Made by a program: the position numbers and the translations under genes
The notes under the pieces: model-generated
Database searches by the model: none
The model's input: only the letters and a program-made list of their open reading frames with translations
What the model was told of the DNA's origin: nothing
NCBI GenBank assembly: GCA_029449235.1
Contig: JANATG010000017.1
Location: 760,001-824,000 of the forward strand
Length of the DNA: 64,000 bases
Reading direction: 5' to 3'
Source: Linnemannia schmuckeri
Lineage: Eukaryota; Mortierellomycota; Mortierellomycetes; Mortierellales; Mortierellaceae
Shown: one piece after another, positions 36,876 to 47,854 of the stretch
How positions within the stretch are numbered: the stretch's first letter is position 1
Layout of the letters: every line of letters starts with the position of its first letter

Positions 36876-37860
36876 CTAGAAGTCAACAAGGACACCGGTC
36901 TTCTTGTCGATTCCCTCCTTCTTGACCTTGCTGCTATCCCGCTTAAAGAACCATGACTCGATCTTCTCGTCCTGTTGGTTGGGGCTAATATCAATCGACG
37001 CATACAGCGAGAACCCCTGCGACTTGAGGTTGGCCAGGATCTGGATAAACATCATCCTTGCCTCGATCGAGTCCCATTTCCAGGGATTGAATGGTGTTCC
37101 CCCCAGCTTAAACTCGTACGAACCCGCGTAGTCCTTCTCCAATTGGATTCTAATAGGAGTGGAAAAAAGAGGTTATTTTGGGGTTAGTTAGGGACAAAAG
37201 TGGAATCGACATGCTTGTTCATATGGAGTGAGGAGATGTCATTTACCCTTTGGTCCAGACAGTCTGAAGGGCATCCTTGATAGCAGCGATGTTCTCAGGA
37301 GAACCCTCGATGATGCGAAGACGGTCCCACCACTCAAAGCTCAACGCAAACATCTCAACACCAGTATCTTGGCCAACCTCCAATTTGATCCCTCTTCTCT
37401 CCCCATCCACCACCACCTCCCCCTCAATGTCCTCTCCTTCATCCTCCTCTCCTTCATTACCAATGAACTCAAAGAACAATGAATCCATCTCACATCGACT
37501 CTTCGTAACATCCGAGGCCTGGATCAACTTCCAGCCCAAAAACGCCATCCGCCTCAAGATCCCCAGAACCAGCTTCCGGGAATGAACCGTCTCGGCGCGG
37601 AACCCTCTCCAGGGATTGCCCTTGACCTTGAACTCGTAGCCGCCATAATACTCGCCCTCGGACTGGATGGGCTTGTACCAAGACTCGAGGATCGAGAGAC
37701 GGATGGAGCGGATGACCTGCATCGGTGTGTTGATCAGCAAAAGTCTGTCGGTGTCGCGGAGGGTGATGCAACAGATTTTGTTTGCCTTTGGGCGCACGAA
37801 TGTTGGTGGCGTGAAGGGCTCTGAGGTATAGGCGGGGAGTTTCTCGTTGTACGACGACAT
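36876..37860 (-). CDS. Two-repeat EF-x-L-x-G-x-PW family protein (paralogue 3)
   Basis: Exons 37247-37860 and 36876-37149 with a phase-2 intron (GTAAAT...ATTAG) give 295 residues. Copy A starts ICCITLRDTDRLLLI and carries YEFKVKGNPW, then GWKLIQASDVTKS and DSLFFEFIG. An acidic linker (EDEGEDIEGE) separates it from copy B, which starts MFALSFEWWDRLRII and carries YEFKLGGTPF, then GFSLYASIDIS and ESWFFKRD. The short N-terminus lacks the Pro/Gln-rich region of paralogue 2. It lies 605 bp downstream of paralogue 4 in the same orientation, which fits tandem duplication. Function unknown. Confidence 0.85.
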
Positions 37861-38465
37861 GTTTTGTTGGTTGTGTGATAGATGGGTAATCTTGGTTTAC
37901 TCCTGGGTATGTGTGCGTGTGTGGTTTTCAGTTGGGTATTGTTGTTATTGTTGCTGTTGTTGATGTTGTTTTTCGCTGTTGTTGGTGTTTGTCTGTAAGT
38001 TCGGTAAGTTTTAGAGAAAGAGGCCGGGTATTTGTATTCCTTTTTTCTCGTGAGGGTGGGATGCCTTTCAGGTGGGCAGCAGGTCAAAGAGTGTCAAAAG
38101 GGGTGTCAATAGTGCCGGAAAAGGAAATTCTTAACGAAAGTCGACACAAGCGACAAGCAGTCACCCCACAAAAATTGTCTGAATAAAATGAGCTGTTGCC
38201 ACCAAATCAGGCAAAAAAAGGAAGGAGCAGAGAGAAGTCGACTCAAGATAAATGCCAAGAATAAGAAAAACACATCCACAGAAGCAAGTAAACAACCAAG
38301 GAGGCTGAAAAAAAAGAGACGCGCGGTACTCTGCAGCAATACAGCTACTCCACGTATATCGATCGATTACTTCCTCGATTTCTCTATGCCTCAACCTGGA
38401 CGGATATTTCACAAGCACATACAAAGATGTGTAATTGAGCAACTAAATATTTATTTCCTAGAATA
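37861..38465. promoter_or_regulatory. Region between paralogues 4 and 3
   Basis: 605 bp separating two genes in the same orientation; the part next to 37860 (TTG/GTT repeats, that is CAA-rich in the sense direction) is the likely leader of paralogue 3. No other gene seen. Confidence 0.4.
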
Positions 38466-39639
38466 CTACAGTTGAACAACCCATCCATCCCGCTCCTCTT
38501 CTCCACGGCTATTACCTCCCAGTCTGCTCTGTCTAAGCTCATCTTTCCGGCGACCACTGCTGCCACGCCGGAGCACCCAAGAATCAACAGTCTGCTTATC
38601 CCTCCTGTCTTTCTTCTCCTTCTCCTGCTTTCCCTTCCCGATAACATCCAGATCCATCAAACTACATAGCTCGAACCCATGCAGCCGCATATTCTCTAGT
38701 GCCTGAATCAACATCATCGACCTCTCGATGTTGGTCTCAGACCCCCATGTCCGGAACGGATATCCCGCCATCCTGAACTCATAAGCGCCTTTCTTTGCGT
38801 CTTCCTTTTCAATTCTAGATGGAAGGGTTAGAGAGGAACAAAAATGTATAAAGAGAAGGTTAACAACGTGGTCACATCATTTTGTTCTGCTTCCACTGTA
38901 TATGTACAAGCGCAAGAACAAACTATAGAAACGAATGAACATACCCTTGTGTCCAATGTCTGAGAATGGCAAGGCGAAGTGCTGTGAGAATGGCAACCGG
39001 TGCCCCCGTCGCCCGGATCCTATCGTACCCGCATAACTCTACCGTAAATAACTCAACATCCCCTTCTACATCCCCTTCCCACTTTCCTTTCACCTCCTTC
39101 CGCCTGTCATCGTTCTTGTGCTCAGACGAATCTACAAGTGTCATCTCGTCCAAATCTCTCTCAGGCAACGACATCAAGCCCCTGTGTCCTACCCACTCAA
39201 AGAACAGCGAGTCCTTTTCATCTCTGATGTGGCTCACATTCGAAGCCATGATCAATGACCACCCCCTTATCTCCAGGACCATCAACATCGCAAGGATCAA
39301 GTTTGTCGAGTCAATGAGTGGTCCGTTTTTGCCTGAGGGACCCCATGGTTTCCCTTTGAGCTTGAACTCGTGTCCACCGCATTGGGGAAGGCTGCTCTCT
39401 TGTTGTATAGGTTGGTTCCAGGTCTCGAAGATCGCCAGGCGGAGTGGGCTGACGAGAGACGTGGGTGCATTGATGAGGCGGATCTTGTTGGTGTCGTGGA
39501 GGCTGAGGCAGCAAATCTTATTGGACGGAGGGTATTGTTGCTGTTGAAGTTGTTGTTGGCGGGTTTGGGTGGGTTTTTTGGGAGGGGAGGAGTTGGAGGG
39601 TTTGAACATTGCCTCGGCAATGATTTCGGATATTGACAT
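38466..39639 (-). CDS. Two-repeat EF-x-L-x-G-x-PW family protein (paralogue 4)
   Basis: Exons 38945-39639 and 38466-38814 with a phase-2 intron (GTATGT...TCTAG) give 347 residues. The start at 39639 (MSISEIIAEAMF) is preferred over an open upstream extension to 40014, which is low complexity. A short Pro/Gln-rich N-terminus precedes copy A: ICCLSLHDTNKIRLI, HEFKLKGKPW, GWSLIMASNVS, DSLFFEWVG. Copy B has LFTVELCGYDRIRAT, YEFRMAGYPF, GFELCSLMDLD and DSWVLRRG, then a basic tail. The linker is long and charged (EHKNDDRRKEVKGKWEG). Closest in layout to paralogue 3. Function unknown. Confidence 0.83.
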
Positions 39640-41758
39640 GTTTCGAGGTGATCGTGTGCTGTCGTTTGTTGGTATGGGTAAATTGAGACAAGAAGAGGAA
39701 AGGAGAAGGAAGAGAGACTGAGATTCTTGTACCGGAGAGTAGAACAAGAGAGGAGGGAGCTGGTATTTATTACATTTCTTGCTTATTGGAAAAAGAAGAT
39801 CGCCAAGAAAAAGACAAGAGTTCTTTAAAGAACAAAGAAAAGAAAGAGAGAAAGAGAGGGAAGCAAGGGAGAAGAAGGGAAGAGAGAGAGGGAGGGAAGG
39901 GAAGAGGGAAGTGAAAAGAAAAGGAGCCAAGCCAATCAAATCAAATTTTTGTCGGTTCTGATCAGCACAAAAGTGGATTATCGCCCTTCCTCGTCCTCTG
40001 ATTCGCTTCCCCAACTTCCTTTTTTTTTTTTTTTTTTTTTTTTTCCTTAGCCCTATTTTTTTTTTTTTTTTTTGCGATTTGTACCTTCATCCTGTGGCAC
40101 CGTTCTCTCTCTCTCTCTCTTAGGCGGCAAACCTTCATTTCTTCTCCTTGTGCCTCTTTGCACAAATTAAAAGTCGACAAACCGAGAGAGCAGTCACCGC
40201 ACTTTGTTGCCTTCTTCCTTGTCCCTGGCACCTGGTATGTGTGCACAGACATGGTGAGAAAAACGAGGAACGATCAAAAATTAAATCGACGCAGATACTT
40301 TGCTGTAACCGCCAAGCTCACTGACCACCGACAGCGGGAGGTACAGTAGGAGAATGAAGAACAATCCTCAAGGCTGGTACACTGCAGCGCAACGACATAT
40401 ATACTTTGTCTTCAAAGAATTTCCTAGACTCGGATACACATCCGGGGCAAAGATTAGGAAGCGTCAAGTGCCTTAGTTGTCGACTTTTGTTCGTTACAGT
40501 GTTGCTTCTAATGTATTAAGTTCTTTTTAACACGTTCGTCACACATACCGATTTGGTCGATCGCGCTCTCTAATTTTTTCTTCTGATTTTTTTTTTTGCA
40601 CATTTACTTGCCCGCACTATCCCTGGCATACATTGCTCATACTCACTCGTCACCACCATCATACAGACTCGTCTTGGATACATACCCTTCTTTGTTTTCC
40701 TTCAGTTCACAAATCGGGACGAATAGCTCTTTTTCTGTTCCATCCCATGCAGGAGGACCTCCAGGCATTATAGTTTTGCACTTGACGTGTGGATCCTCAG
40801 GTACACTTAACTTCTTGTTTTTTTTCATGGTTATTGTAATTGTATTTTTGTCCCATTGTGGTTGTCGTTTTCTATTTATCGAACAGTGCGCGCCCGTTCT
40901 CTCGAGCATCCCCTTCTTTGCTCTGTTCACATCCACATCCCAAAAACTCTTTGTCAGGTGCGTCTTTTGAATAGGGAAAGAGGGACGAGCGCCCGAGCGG
41001 ACGTTGATTGACAACAGGATAGACAAAAAAAGGTGAGGTTCATTTTATGGGTCCGTTCCTTGGTATTGTTCATTATTCGACTTTTGTTTCTTTCCTAGTG
41101 GAGGAAGGGCTGCATACTTGTCCCTGGCCAGCAGGAAGAAACGGCGGCTGGGGAGGGGAGGAAAATGACAAAAGCGAATAAGGTTCTCAGTGGCAGAAAC
41201 AAAGCTGAGAGAACAAAGACAACCAAAAAGTAGGGAAAAAGAGAGCAATATACCTATAGAAAAAAAACTTAGTACAAAGACGGCGCTGTTGCAAAATCTA
41301 CACCCCCTTTCGCCCAACCCTACCTCACCATATTTTAACCCAATGTAGATACTGTATAGGTAGAAAAAGGGAAGCACAGTGGCTCTTGGATTCTTTGCCC
41401 TTTTTTACAGACACATTTGCCAACGTTAGCTGACGTTCATTCTCAGGTACAGATTTTGCAATAGTATAAAAACCCTTTTCAGATTTGCCAACGTTAGCTG
41501 ACCTTTATTTTCAGTGTGTGCGCGTCGAGCGAAACTAGTGTTTATTAAAGGAGCAACCAACAACAATGCACATCGATTGAGAGCGCAACAATCGCTCTAT
41601 CTCACCGTTCTTCGAACCCCTGATTTTGCAACAGTGACTACAAAATTAAGAAAATAGAGTCGAACTCGTCGAATGAATAAGGAAAAAGGTAGGTGGGGCG
41701 AAGTAAAATAATCAGCGTCAATCTTACTGCCACTTGGCTAAAACCACGCGAGAGGTGA
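39640..41758. other. Gene-poor region with homopolymer tracts
   Basis: 2.1 kb without a gene I can support. It has long T tracts (40019-40044, 40055-40073), a CT microsatellite (about 40105-40121) and a purine-rich stretch (39830-39925). A 28-bp segment containing TTTGCCAACGTTAGCTGAC occurs twice (about 41416 and 41484), 68 bp apart. Confidence 0.5.
40643..41026 (-). other. Open frame faintly like a C2 domain, doubtful
   Basis: 127 codons without a stop on the minus strand. DPHVKCKTIMPGGPPAWDG recalls the DPY-x-K...GG-x-x-P-x-WDG pattern of C2 domains, and RQPQWDKNTITITM recalls the same strand. No clean gene model with splice sites emerges and no neighbour supports it. Confidence 0.15.
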
Positions 41759-44423
41759 CTAAGCGTGGGCGTTGCTTCCGAAGCCAGAAGTAGTGACGTT
41801 GTCTTGGAGACGCCGCTTGGCTGAGCACTCCAAGAGGTCAAATTTTTTTTCCCGTAATCTCTTTTGGGTTTCCTTTGGTCGCTGATGAAGGTGCAGTGGA
41901 AGTAGTGGTGGTGTCTGCTGAAGTTGCTTGCGTGAATTACCAGTTCCCTCTGGCATCAAGGGCACCAAAGTCAATGTCACGTTGGTGGTCGTCTCATTCT
42001 TGTTACTAACAATCTTGGCCGTCTTGTTCTTTGCCTTGGTAATTTCGGTTGTCCTGTTCTTATCCTTGACAACCTTGGCCGTCTTGACGCGCTCGACTTG
42101 AACCTTCTTGACCGAATTTAGCTCAGATCCATTGGACTTCTTGGCAAGGACCTCCTTGGCTTTGAAATCCCTCGTCCCTTCGACATCCTTAGACTCGGTC
42201 TTCTTAAAGGCAGCTGTCTTGCGTTCGATCTTCTGGGTAGTGACTGTTTTTATCATAGCCTCCTTGGCGAGGGCTTTTTTGCATTTGGGATGCTTCGTCC
42301 CCTCGACATCGGCTGACTCGGCATGTATGGGGGCGGCCTTCGAAGGCGAGACTTTTTTCACAGCAATTTCTTCTTGATCTCACCGACCTCAACCAGGGGA
42401 CTCTGCTTGGACAGAATCATCTCTGAACCCTTGAGCTGGACCGTCTTTGTCTGCTTAGTCTCGTATGTCTTGACATTTGCCTCGGACTCGACCTTCTTGG
42501 GAGAGGTCTTTGTGGGTTCGGCTTTCTTGGACTTTCTTGGACGTTCTTGGAAGCGGATTGTGCGGGTGTGACTTTCTTGGAAGCGGTGGTCATGGGATGA
42601 ACCCTTTTAGGAATGTCTTTCTCAGGCTCGGTTCTGTCCATGCTCTTGGTTGGGATGGCCATCGTGATCTGGTCGAACCACACTTTCTTTACAGTTGTGG
42701 GCGACGTGGTCTGGCCATGGGCGTGTGGAGGTTTGATCATCTTTTTCTCAACCACCTTCTCAATCACAACCGCCGACTCAACTATAATCGCCGACTCAAC
42801 TATAATCGCCGACTCAACTATAATCGCCGACTCAACTATAATCGCCGACTCAACTATAATCGCCGACTTCTCAGCCTGCTCCTCCTGCGCATCGCCGACA
42901 ACCTCCGCCTCAAGTGTCACCAAAGCCAACTCTCCTGTGGTCTTGGTGCTATCGAGTGCGATCGATGACTGGTCATCCACGCCGTGAGCGTCCAACGGGT
43001 TCCTGTCCGAATTTGAGGGGTCCTCAGTCTCGACCACTACTGCCAATACGCCGCCTTTCTTCAAAAGTCCTCTTTGATTGTTGCCGTTGCTATCATCGCT
43101 ACTCTCATCGTTGTTACCATCTGGTGCATCGCTGTAGTTGCTGTCATTACCTGTGGTAGAATCGTCGTTGTCTGAGGTGCCATGGTCATGGTTGTCTCCT
43201 GCGCCATGCTGCTAAGCACCACCGTGGCCACGACCCACCCCTCTATCTCCGCCCCTTCCCTGACCAGCAACTGACGCAGAGACCGGCGCAGGGGCCACAG
43301 CTCTTCCCAGTCCACCACTTCTGCCGCCTCGTCCTCGTCCTCATCCTCTATCTCCTGGAGCAGGGAAAGGCCCGGCCCCTCCTCCAAATACAGCTTCGCC
43401 ATCAGCAAAAGGAGGAACTAAATCCGGAGGACGAGCGTCGTACGAAGTCGCAGTGCTGAAGGCACGACCGTCGTCATTATAGAAAGTGACGGTGTTGTAG
43501 TACAAAGGCAAATGCGTTTCGTCCAACTGGGTGATATAGACAATGTAGTGGCGATTGGGATTGTGATCCGCCGCGTTGATTGCCCTTACGTCTAGGAAGA
43601 AAAAAAATTCATAAATTGACGAGACAAAGGAGGAAGAGGAAGAGGAGGAGGAGGAGAAAGGGGGGGAGGGGGGAGGGGGGAGGGGGGAGGAGGAAATGGA
43701 AGAGGGTGAGTTAGGGAGTAATAAGGTAGAGAACAAAATCACAATGTTATTGTTGATGTTTGTCATCCTTATAGCATGAATTGACGACCAGAATGGAATC
43801 CTCTCAGAGAGAAAAAAAAACAACAAAAAAACAAAAAACAAAGACGGAAGCGCAAAACAATACAAAAATTTCATCATTCGCTGGCAACGAATGGAAAAAT
43901 TTACCATCAATCTTCCTCTTGCGACGGGGGTAGACCGTTAGCACTTCGTGAGCCACGTTAGTCGTGAGGATCCCATGATTAGACCATAAAACGACGATGC
44001 GGAAGTGCTTCTCCTTGAGTTCACGGAGAGGGTCTACGATCGCCATGCGAAGCATGACGGAGTTGTTAGGCTGTAATAAGAAATATACGAACATGGTGAA
44101 ATAAAAAAAAAAGCGTAAGCGATGGTCCGTGCCTTTTCTTTTTGTATGTATGCACTTGTGCGCAAAGAGATGAAGGTGTGCGCACTGCAGGTACTAACGG
44201 CAACAGCGGCTAGAAAATAACAAAAAGAGGTCGAAAGCGATTGTTTGTTGTTTGTTGGCAATCTTACCATGACTTGTATGCCAACTCGAAAGTTGTCAGT
44301 CGCAAACCGTATAACTTGATCAATGTGTAACCTGTTTGGCGCAGTCAATTGGTCGACATTCCAGAGCTTTGTTTCCAGGAACGAGATCGCCTCTCGGCCA
44401 TCCAGGTCGACGATTGAAGACAT
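41759..44423 (-). pseudogene. Interrupted gene: conserved-looking N-terminus, RG-rich segment, repeat-rich Lys/Glu tail
   Basis: Exons 44268-44423, 43905-44070 and from 43591 downward splice cleanly (GTAAGA...TACAG, GTAAAT...CCTAG) and begin MSSIVDLDGREAISFLETKL. Residues 1-175 look like a folded domain that I do not recognise. The frame then turns Gly-rich and meets TGA (43341-43343), continues as an RGG-like segment, meets TAG (43212-43214), and stays open through an Asp/Asn-rich part and five SAIIVE repeats. After about 42540 the plausible Lys/Glu-rich reading moves to another frame, and again near 42380, ending at 41759. If the first stop is real the protein has 190 residues. An in-frame 180-nt intron (43212-43391) would remove both stops, but its donor GTATTT is weak and no branch site is seen. 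Either a decaying gene or sequence errors explain the rest. Confidence 0.5.
42775..42864 (-). repeat. 18-bp tandem repeat, five units
   Basis: GACTCAACTATAATCGCC repeated five times (plus strand), encoding SAIIVE-type hexapeptides on the minus strand in the interrupted gene. The units appear identical, which implies recent expansion. Confidence 0.9.
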
Positions 44424-45048
44424 GGCGAAAATATCGATAGAGTGTAGCAGTGAAAAGAATTATGTTTGCTGAAGAAAAGGGGAGTGCAAGGAGTAATGGA
44501 GAAAAGGGGACAAACAGAAAAGGGGAAGAAGACGATAGAGAAGTGAGGCGAGATATTGAAGGATACGTGTTGCTGACCTGGAGCACTTTTTTAGTTTATT
44601 TTTTTTTCTTGTATTTTGGAGGTGAGGAGTGTGAGGGGGTTGGTGAAAGTGAGATGAGGCAGAAAAGGTATAGAGACAGAGGGAAGCGAAAGTGAAAGAG
44701 AAAAAGGATAACTTTGGCCCTACTTTTACTCTTATACAATGTCCTTTGGCCTTGGAATACTGTTCTTTGACGCCCTGTTTTGGAAAGTGCGTGCTAGACA
44801 ATGCAACACGCACAAAGATTCGCCTCTTTGTTCTCCATCCACTGTGTTCCTTGTTCACTTTCTCCATATAAAGAAAACTGTGACATTCCTAAAAAATACG
44901 CAAATGGTATTTATGAACACTTTTGGAAGAAGCTAATCGGAAGTCACAAATATACACTACTAGTGCCCTCCTTGGTTGCTGAGGTATCCCACACCATAGC
45001 CTCATGTAATGATGTAGGGAAAGGCGGTCACAGTTCGCCGAGATAATC
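44424..45048. other. Upstream region of the interrupted gene
   Basis: 625 bp with A/G-rich tracts on the plus strand next to the start at 44423, consistent with a C/T-rich promoter in the minus direction. No gene seen. Confidence 0.4.
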
Positions 45049-45249
45049 GAACAGTGGAGAATCAGAACAGTGGAGAATCAGAACAGTGGAGAATCAGAAC
45101 AGTGGAGAATCAGAACAGTGGAGAATCAGAACAGTGGAGAATCAGAACAGTGGAGAATCAGAACAGTGGAGAATCAGAACAGTGGAGAATCAGAACAGTG
45201 GAGAATCAGAACAGTGGAGAATCAGAACAGTGGAGAATCAGAACAGTGG
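45049..45249. repeat. 16-bp minisatellite, about 12.5 units
   Basis: GAACAGTGGAGAATCA repeated twelve times with a 9-bp partial unit. All units read as identical. Because 16 is not a multiple of three, all three plus frames stay open as the same NSGESEQWRIRTVE pattern, so the open frames here are an artefact of the repeat. Confidence 0.95.
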
Positions 45250-46141
45250 GTTTGTTTGTCTTTGGGAGCGGGCGATAGAGTGGTAGAGCGGGGTGGTATA
45301 TTGATGTAGTAGAGAGGGGTGATAGATTGAGGTGGCGATAAAATGGATCTTGTAAACGTAAAGGTACCACAGTCGCAACTGTGAGATATATAAGGTGGGT
45401 AAGGTATATCATACTAGGGTCAAGTAGGCACGACCTAACTAGGCGTACCGAGGAAGGTAGAAGAAGAAGGAGCGGAGGGAAAGCAAGTGACGCGTATGGG
45501 AGTGACGCGTATGAGAGTGAGGCCAGGACGCGCCTCTTTCCTATGGGCGCTGCAGAGTCAAGTTTACGCTTCAAGACGGAGATGGGAAGAGCAATACTTA
45601 GGTGCAGGCAGCGTAAAGGAAGAGGCGGGAGAAGGAGAAGGGGGGAGGGAGCCAAAGGAGAAGTGATCGATGGGGCAAGCGATATTAGGCAATAGCTTTA
45701 CCATACGAAGGTATGAGTGCAGACCAGTTGGATCCGGATTGGACTTGCTGCACCTGTTGTTTCAGCATTACAGTACGTCATCCCTGGTGTTGCATTTTTC
45801 ATCGTTGGACGTAAGAAGCCACATCGAGAATCATACTGTGTCATATATCCAGAGCCTCTGAAAATTGCATTCAAATGTTGGAACTTATCTTCGTCCACTG
45901 CATGTGGATAATATTCAGTTACTCTTTATGCAACAATCCTTATAATTTTTTCAATATTTTATTATTTTTCGTTGTTATTTGATACTTTACTATGATAAGT
46001 GACAAGGAGTTCTAGTTGGTATAAATGCGCATGGTCTCTGGCTATCGAATAGAAATATCCGCATTGAGTTATCTTTTGGCGTTGTGAAGCAATATGCATT
46101 TTATTTGTCCATCTCATTGTAAGAACTGTTTCACTCCGCAA
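45250..46141. other. Region with no supported gene
   Basis: Contains the first 156-bp direct repeat (45925-46080) and several short open frames (45381-45911) with no known motif. A short duplicated GTGACGCGTATG pair lies near 45488-45513. Confidence 0.4.
45925..46080. repeat. 156-bp direct repeat, copy 1
   Basis: Matches 48621-48776 over its whole length with about 14 differences and no gap. Starts TTTATGCMACARTCCT and ends TTGAGTTATCTTTTGGC. It contains an imperfect inverted pair AATGCGCAT / ATCCGCATT. Its nature (element end, MITE or other) is not clear. Confidence 0.85.
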
Positions 46142-46945
46142 TTAGCACTTGGAGTCACCGCCTTTAGCCTTCAATACTGCTTGAACGCGACTGGGCATCG
46201 TCTCATAGAGCTTGTGGATGTAGTCTAAAGGGATCTTATCCTACTCTTCTTGGAGACTCTCCCAGAGATTTTTAACGCTAGTCTGTCTTTTTTCTCTCTT
46301 TCCGATCTGGACCTTGAGATAATGCCAAATGAGCTCAGTCAGATTCAGAGCAGGAAACTGCGCTGGCCAAGGCAATGCCTCAATCCCATTGTTTTCCAGG
46401 TACGTTTGCATGAGCATAGCAGTACGCTTGGGGTCATTATCATGTCGGAAATTTACACTGCATGGCTGATATCCATAGTATTCTAGGCCGTCTTGAAGCG
46501 TTGTTCCCAGAATGCGGACATAGCCCTCCTTAGTCATATTGCCATCATAAACCTTGCAGCTGTAGCCTTGTCCCCTCCAAGCCACACAGCCCTAAAACAT
46601 CAATGAATCCCCGCCGTGCTTGACTGTAGGTTCCGGCTGAACTGAGTCGCCATCCCTCGGCCAGTACTGTTGGATCCCGTCCAAGTTCCAAAGATTTACC
46701 TTGGTCCCATCTGGGAAGACAACACTCTCCCAGTCATCCGCCGTTCAATTAGGATAAGCCTTGGTCCATCGATATCGCTTCTGTTTGTGCTTGTCGCTGA
46801 GAGATGGCTTCTTCTGTTATCTACGCGCCTTGAAGTCATTCTCTCGAAGCATATTCACTATTGTCCGATATGAGACCTGGATGCCTTATTGGCGCAGTTA
46901 ATGGCGGAGATCCTTGGGCGTCTTGAGCTCGCTGGACACTATCAT
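46142..46945 (-). pseudogene. Tc1/mariner-type transposase, decayed
   Basis: A cut-and-paste DDE transposase remnant read on the minus strand. Recognisable blocks are DDWESVVFPDGTKVNLW (first Asp of the triad), KHGGDSLMF-stop-GCVAW (family form MVWGCF), HDNDPKRTAMLMQTYL (family form QDNDPKHT), LPWPAQFPALNLTELIWHYLK (family form LPWPAQSPDLNPIENLW) and a C-terminal MPSRVQAVLKAKGGDSKC. Several in-frame stops interrupt it (for example at the positions of Trp in WGC and after YPN). The upstream HTH part is worn down further. No terminal inverted repeats could be paired. Confidence 0.85.
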
Positions 46946-47560
46946 CAGAGCAATCACATACATTGTACAAGACAAAATAAGTTGAAGACGTCATTCAGCC
47001 TGCCTTGGAAGATCTTGTAAAAATTTGTTCCGCACCCTTGAACCTTGAAACGGTTGCTATGTAAACAGAAGTTTGCTCCACAACCCTCTGCAAAATGGTC
47101 AGCTTGTAGTTGGCCAAGAAGGATGTTCTGGGTGTCCGAATAGATTTTCTTCATTGTAGGTGATATTTCTATGGCTCCAGAAATTGGTACATTCTTAGAT
47201 GCAATAAGCGGGCTGCCTTAGTATTACTAGGCATGAGGCCGGTATATGGATATCGGAAACAAAAATAAAGAAATGATTGGTGCTAGAAATGTCAAGCAGC
47301 TCACATGAACTACGAAAGTAAAATATTCGTTACAATGGGAGGGGCAAATAAAAATGCGTACTGGCCCATAATACCAAAAAATAACACAACGCGTGCGGAT
47401 ATTTTATTCGATAACCAGTGACTATGTGGGTTTACGTCACCTTGAATTCATAGTCCACTTTCATAGTAAAGAATCGAGTATCGACGAAAAATAGTAAAAC
47501 ACTGAAAACATTGAAGATCGTTGCATAAAGAATATATAGATAGAAAACGAAGATGATCAT
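46946..47560. other. Region with no supported gene
   Basis: 615 bp of AT-rich sequence between the transposase remnant and the Cys-rich gene. No coding signal or clear repeat seen. Confidence 0.4.
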
Positions 47561-47854
47561 TTACAAATCATATTTGTCTGAAGCGACGTTACTTATACTA
47601 CAGGCTGGATTTACGTGTTCATAGCACCATCGTTCTTCAGATGCGGATGTGCAACAACATACTTTAAAGCCACCAGAACAAATGAGCCAAATTCCTACAC
47701 ATCCCGCACCATCACCACATAAACCAGTACGGACTCTGACTTCACCGGCTCTACAAGAACCGCGGCAACAGGGTGCTGTACCACTCCAATAACAACGTGA
47801 TACAGTAGGTGCTATACAAACAGCGCAAAAAAATAGCAGTTTCAACAATAGCAT
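47561..47854 (-). CDS. Small cysteine-rich secreted protein
   Basis: A 97-residue single-exon frame. Residues 1-19 (MLLLKLLFFCAVCIAPTVS) are a signal peptide. The mature part has 12 cysteines in about 78 residues. Its start, RCYWSGTAPCCRGSCRAGE, and GLCGDGAGC...FKVCCC recall a family of small disulphide-rich extracellular proteins with a C-x-W-x-GTAP-x-C-x-G-x-C...GDG-x-x-C motif seen in fungi and other eukaryotes; that match is from memory. Small size, secretion and a transposon-rich setting are features often linked with fungal effectors or antimicrobial proteins, but no role is shown. The frame is intact, unlike its neighbours. Confidence 0.7.
   Translation of the reverse strand: MLLLKLLFFCAVCIAPTVSRCYWSGTAPCCRGSCRAGEVRVRTGLCGDGAGCVGIWLICSGGFKVCCCTSASEERWCYEHVNPACSISNVASDKYDL

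Noticed and set aside
39776..40014. N-terminal extension of paralogue 4 to 40014
   Set aside because: Phe/Ser/Leu-rich low-complexity translation of a purine/pyrimidine tract; the ATG at 39639 fits the family better.
40643..41026. C2-domain protein
   Set aside because: Similarity is limited to a few residues and no splice model extends it; kept only as a doubtful open frame.
45049..45249. CRISPR-like array
   Set aside because: Units are contiguous without spacers and the genome is eukaryotic; it is a minisatellite.
45054..45309. Three overlapping open frames of 66-79 codons with NSGESEQWRIRTVE repeats
   Set aside because: They are the 16-bp minisatellite read in all three frames; the pattern is forced by the repeat and is not a gene.
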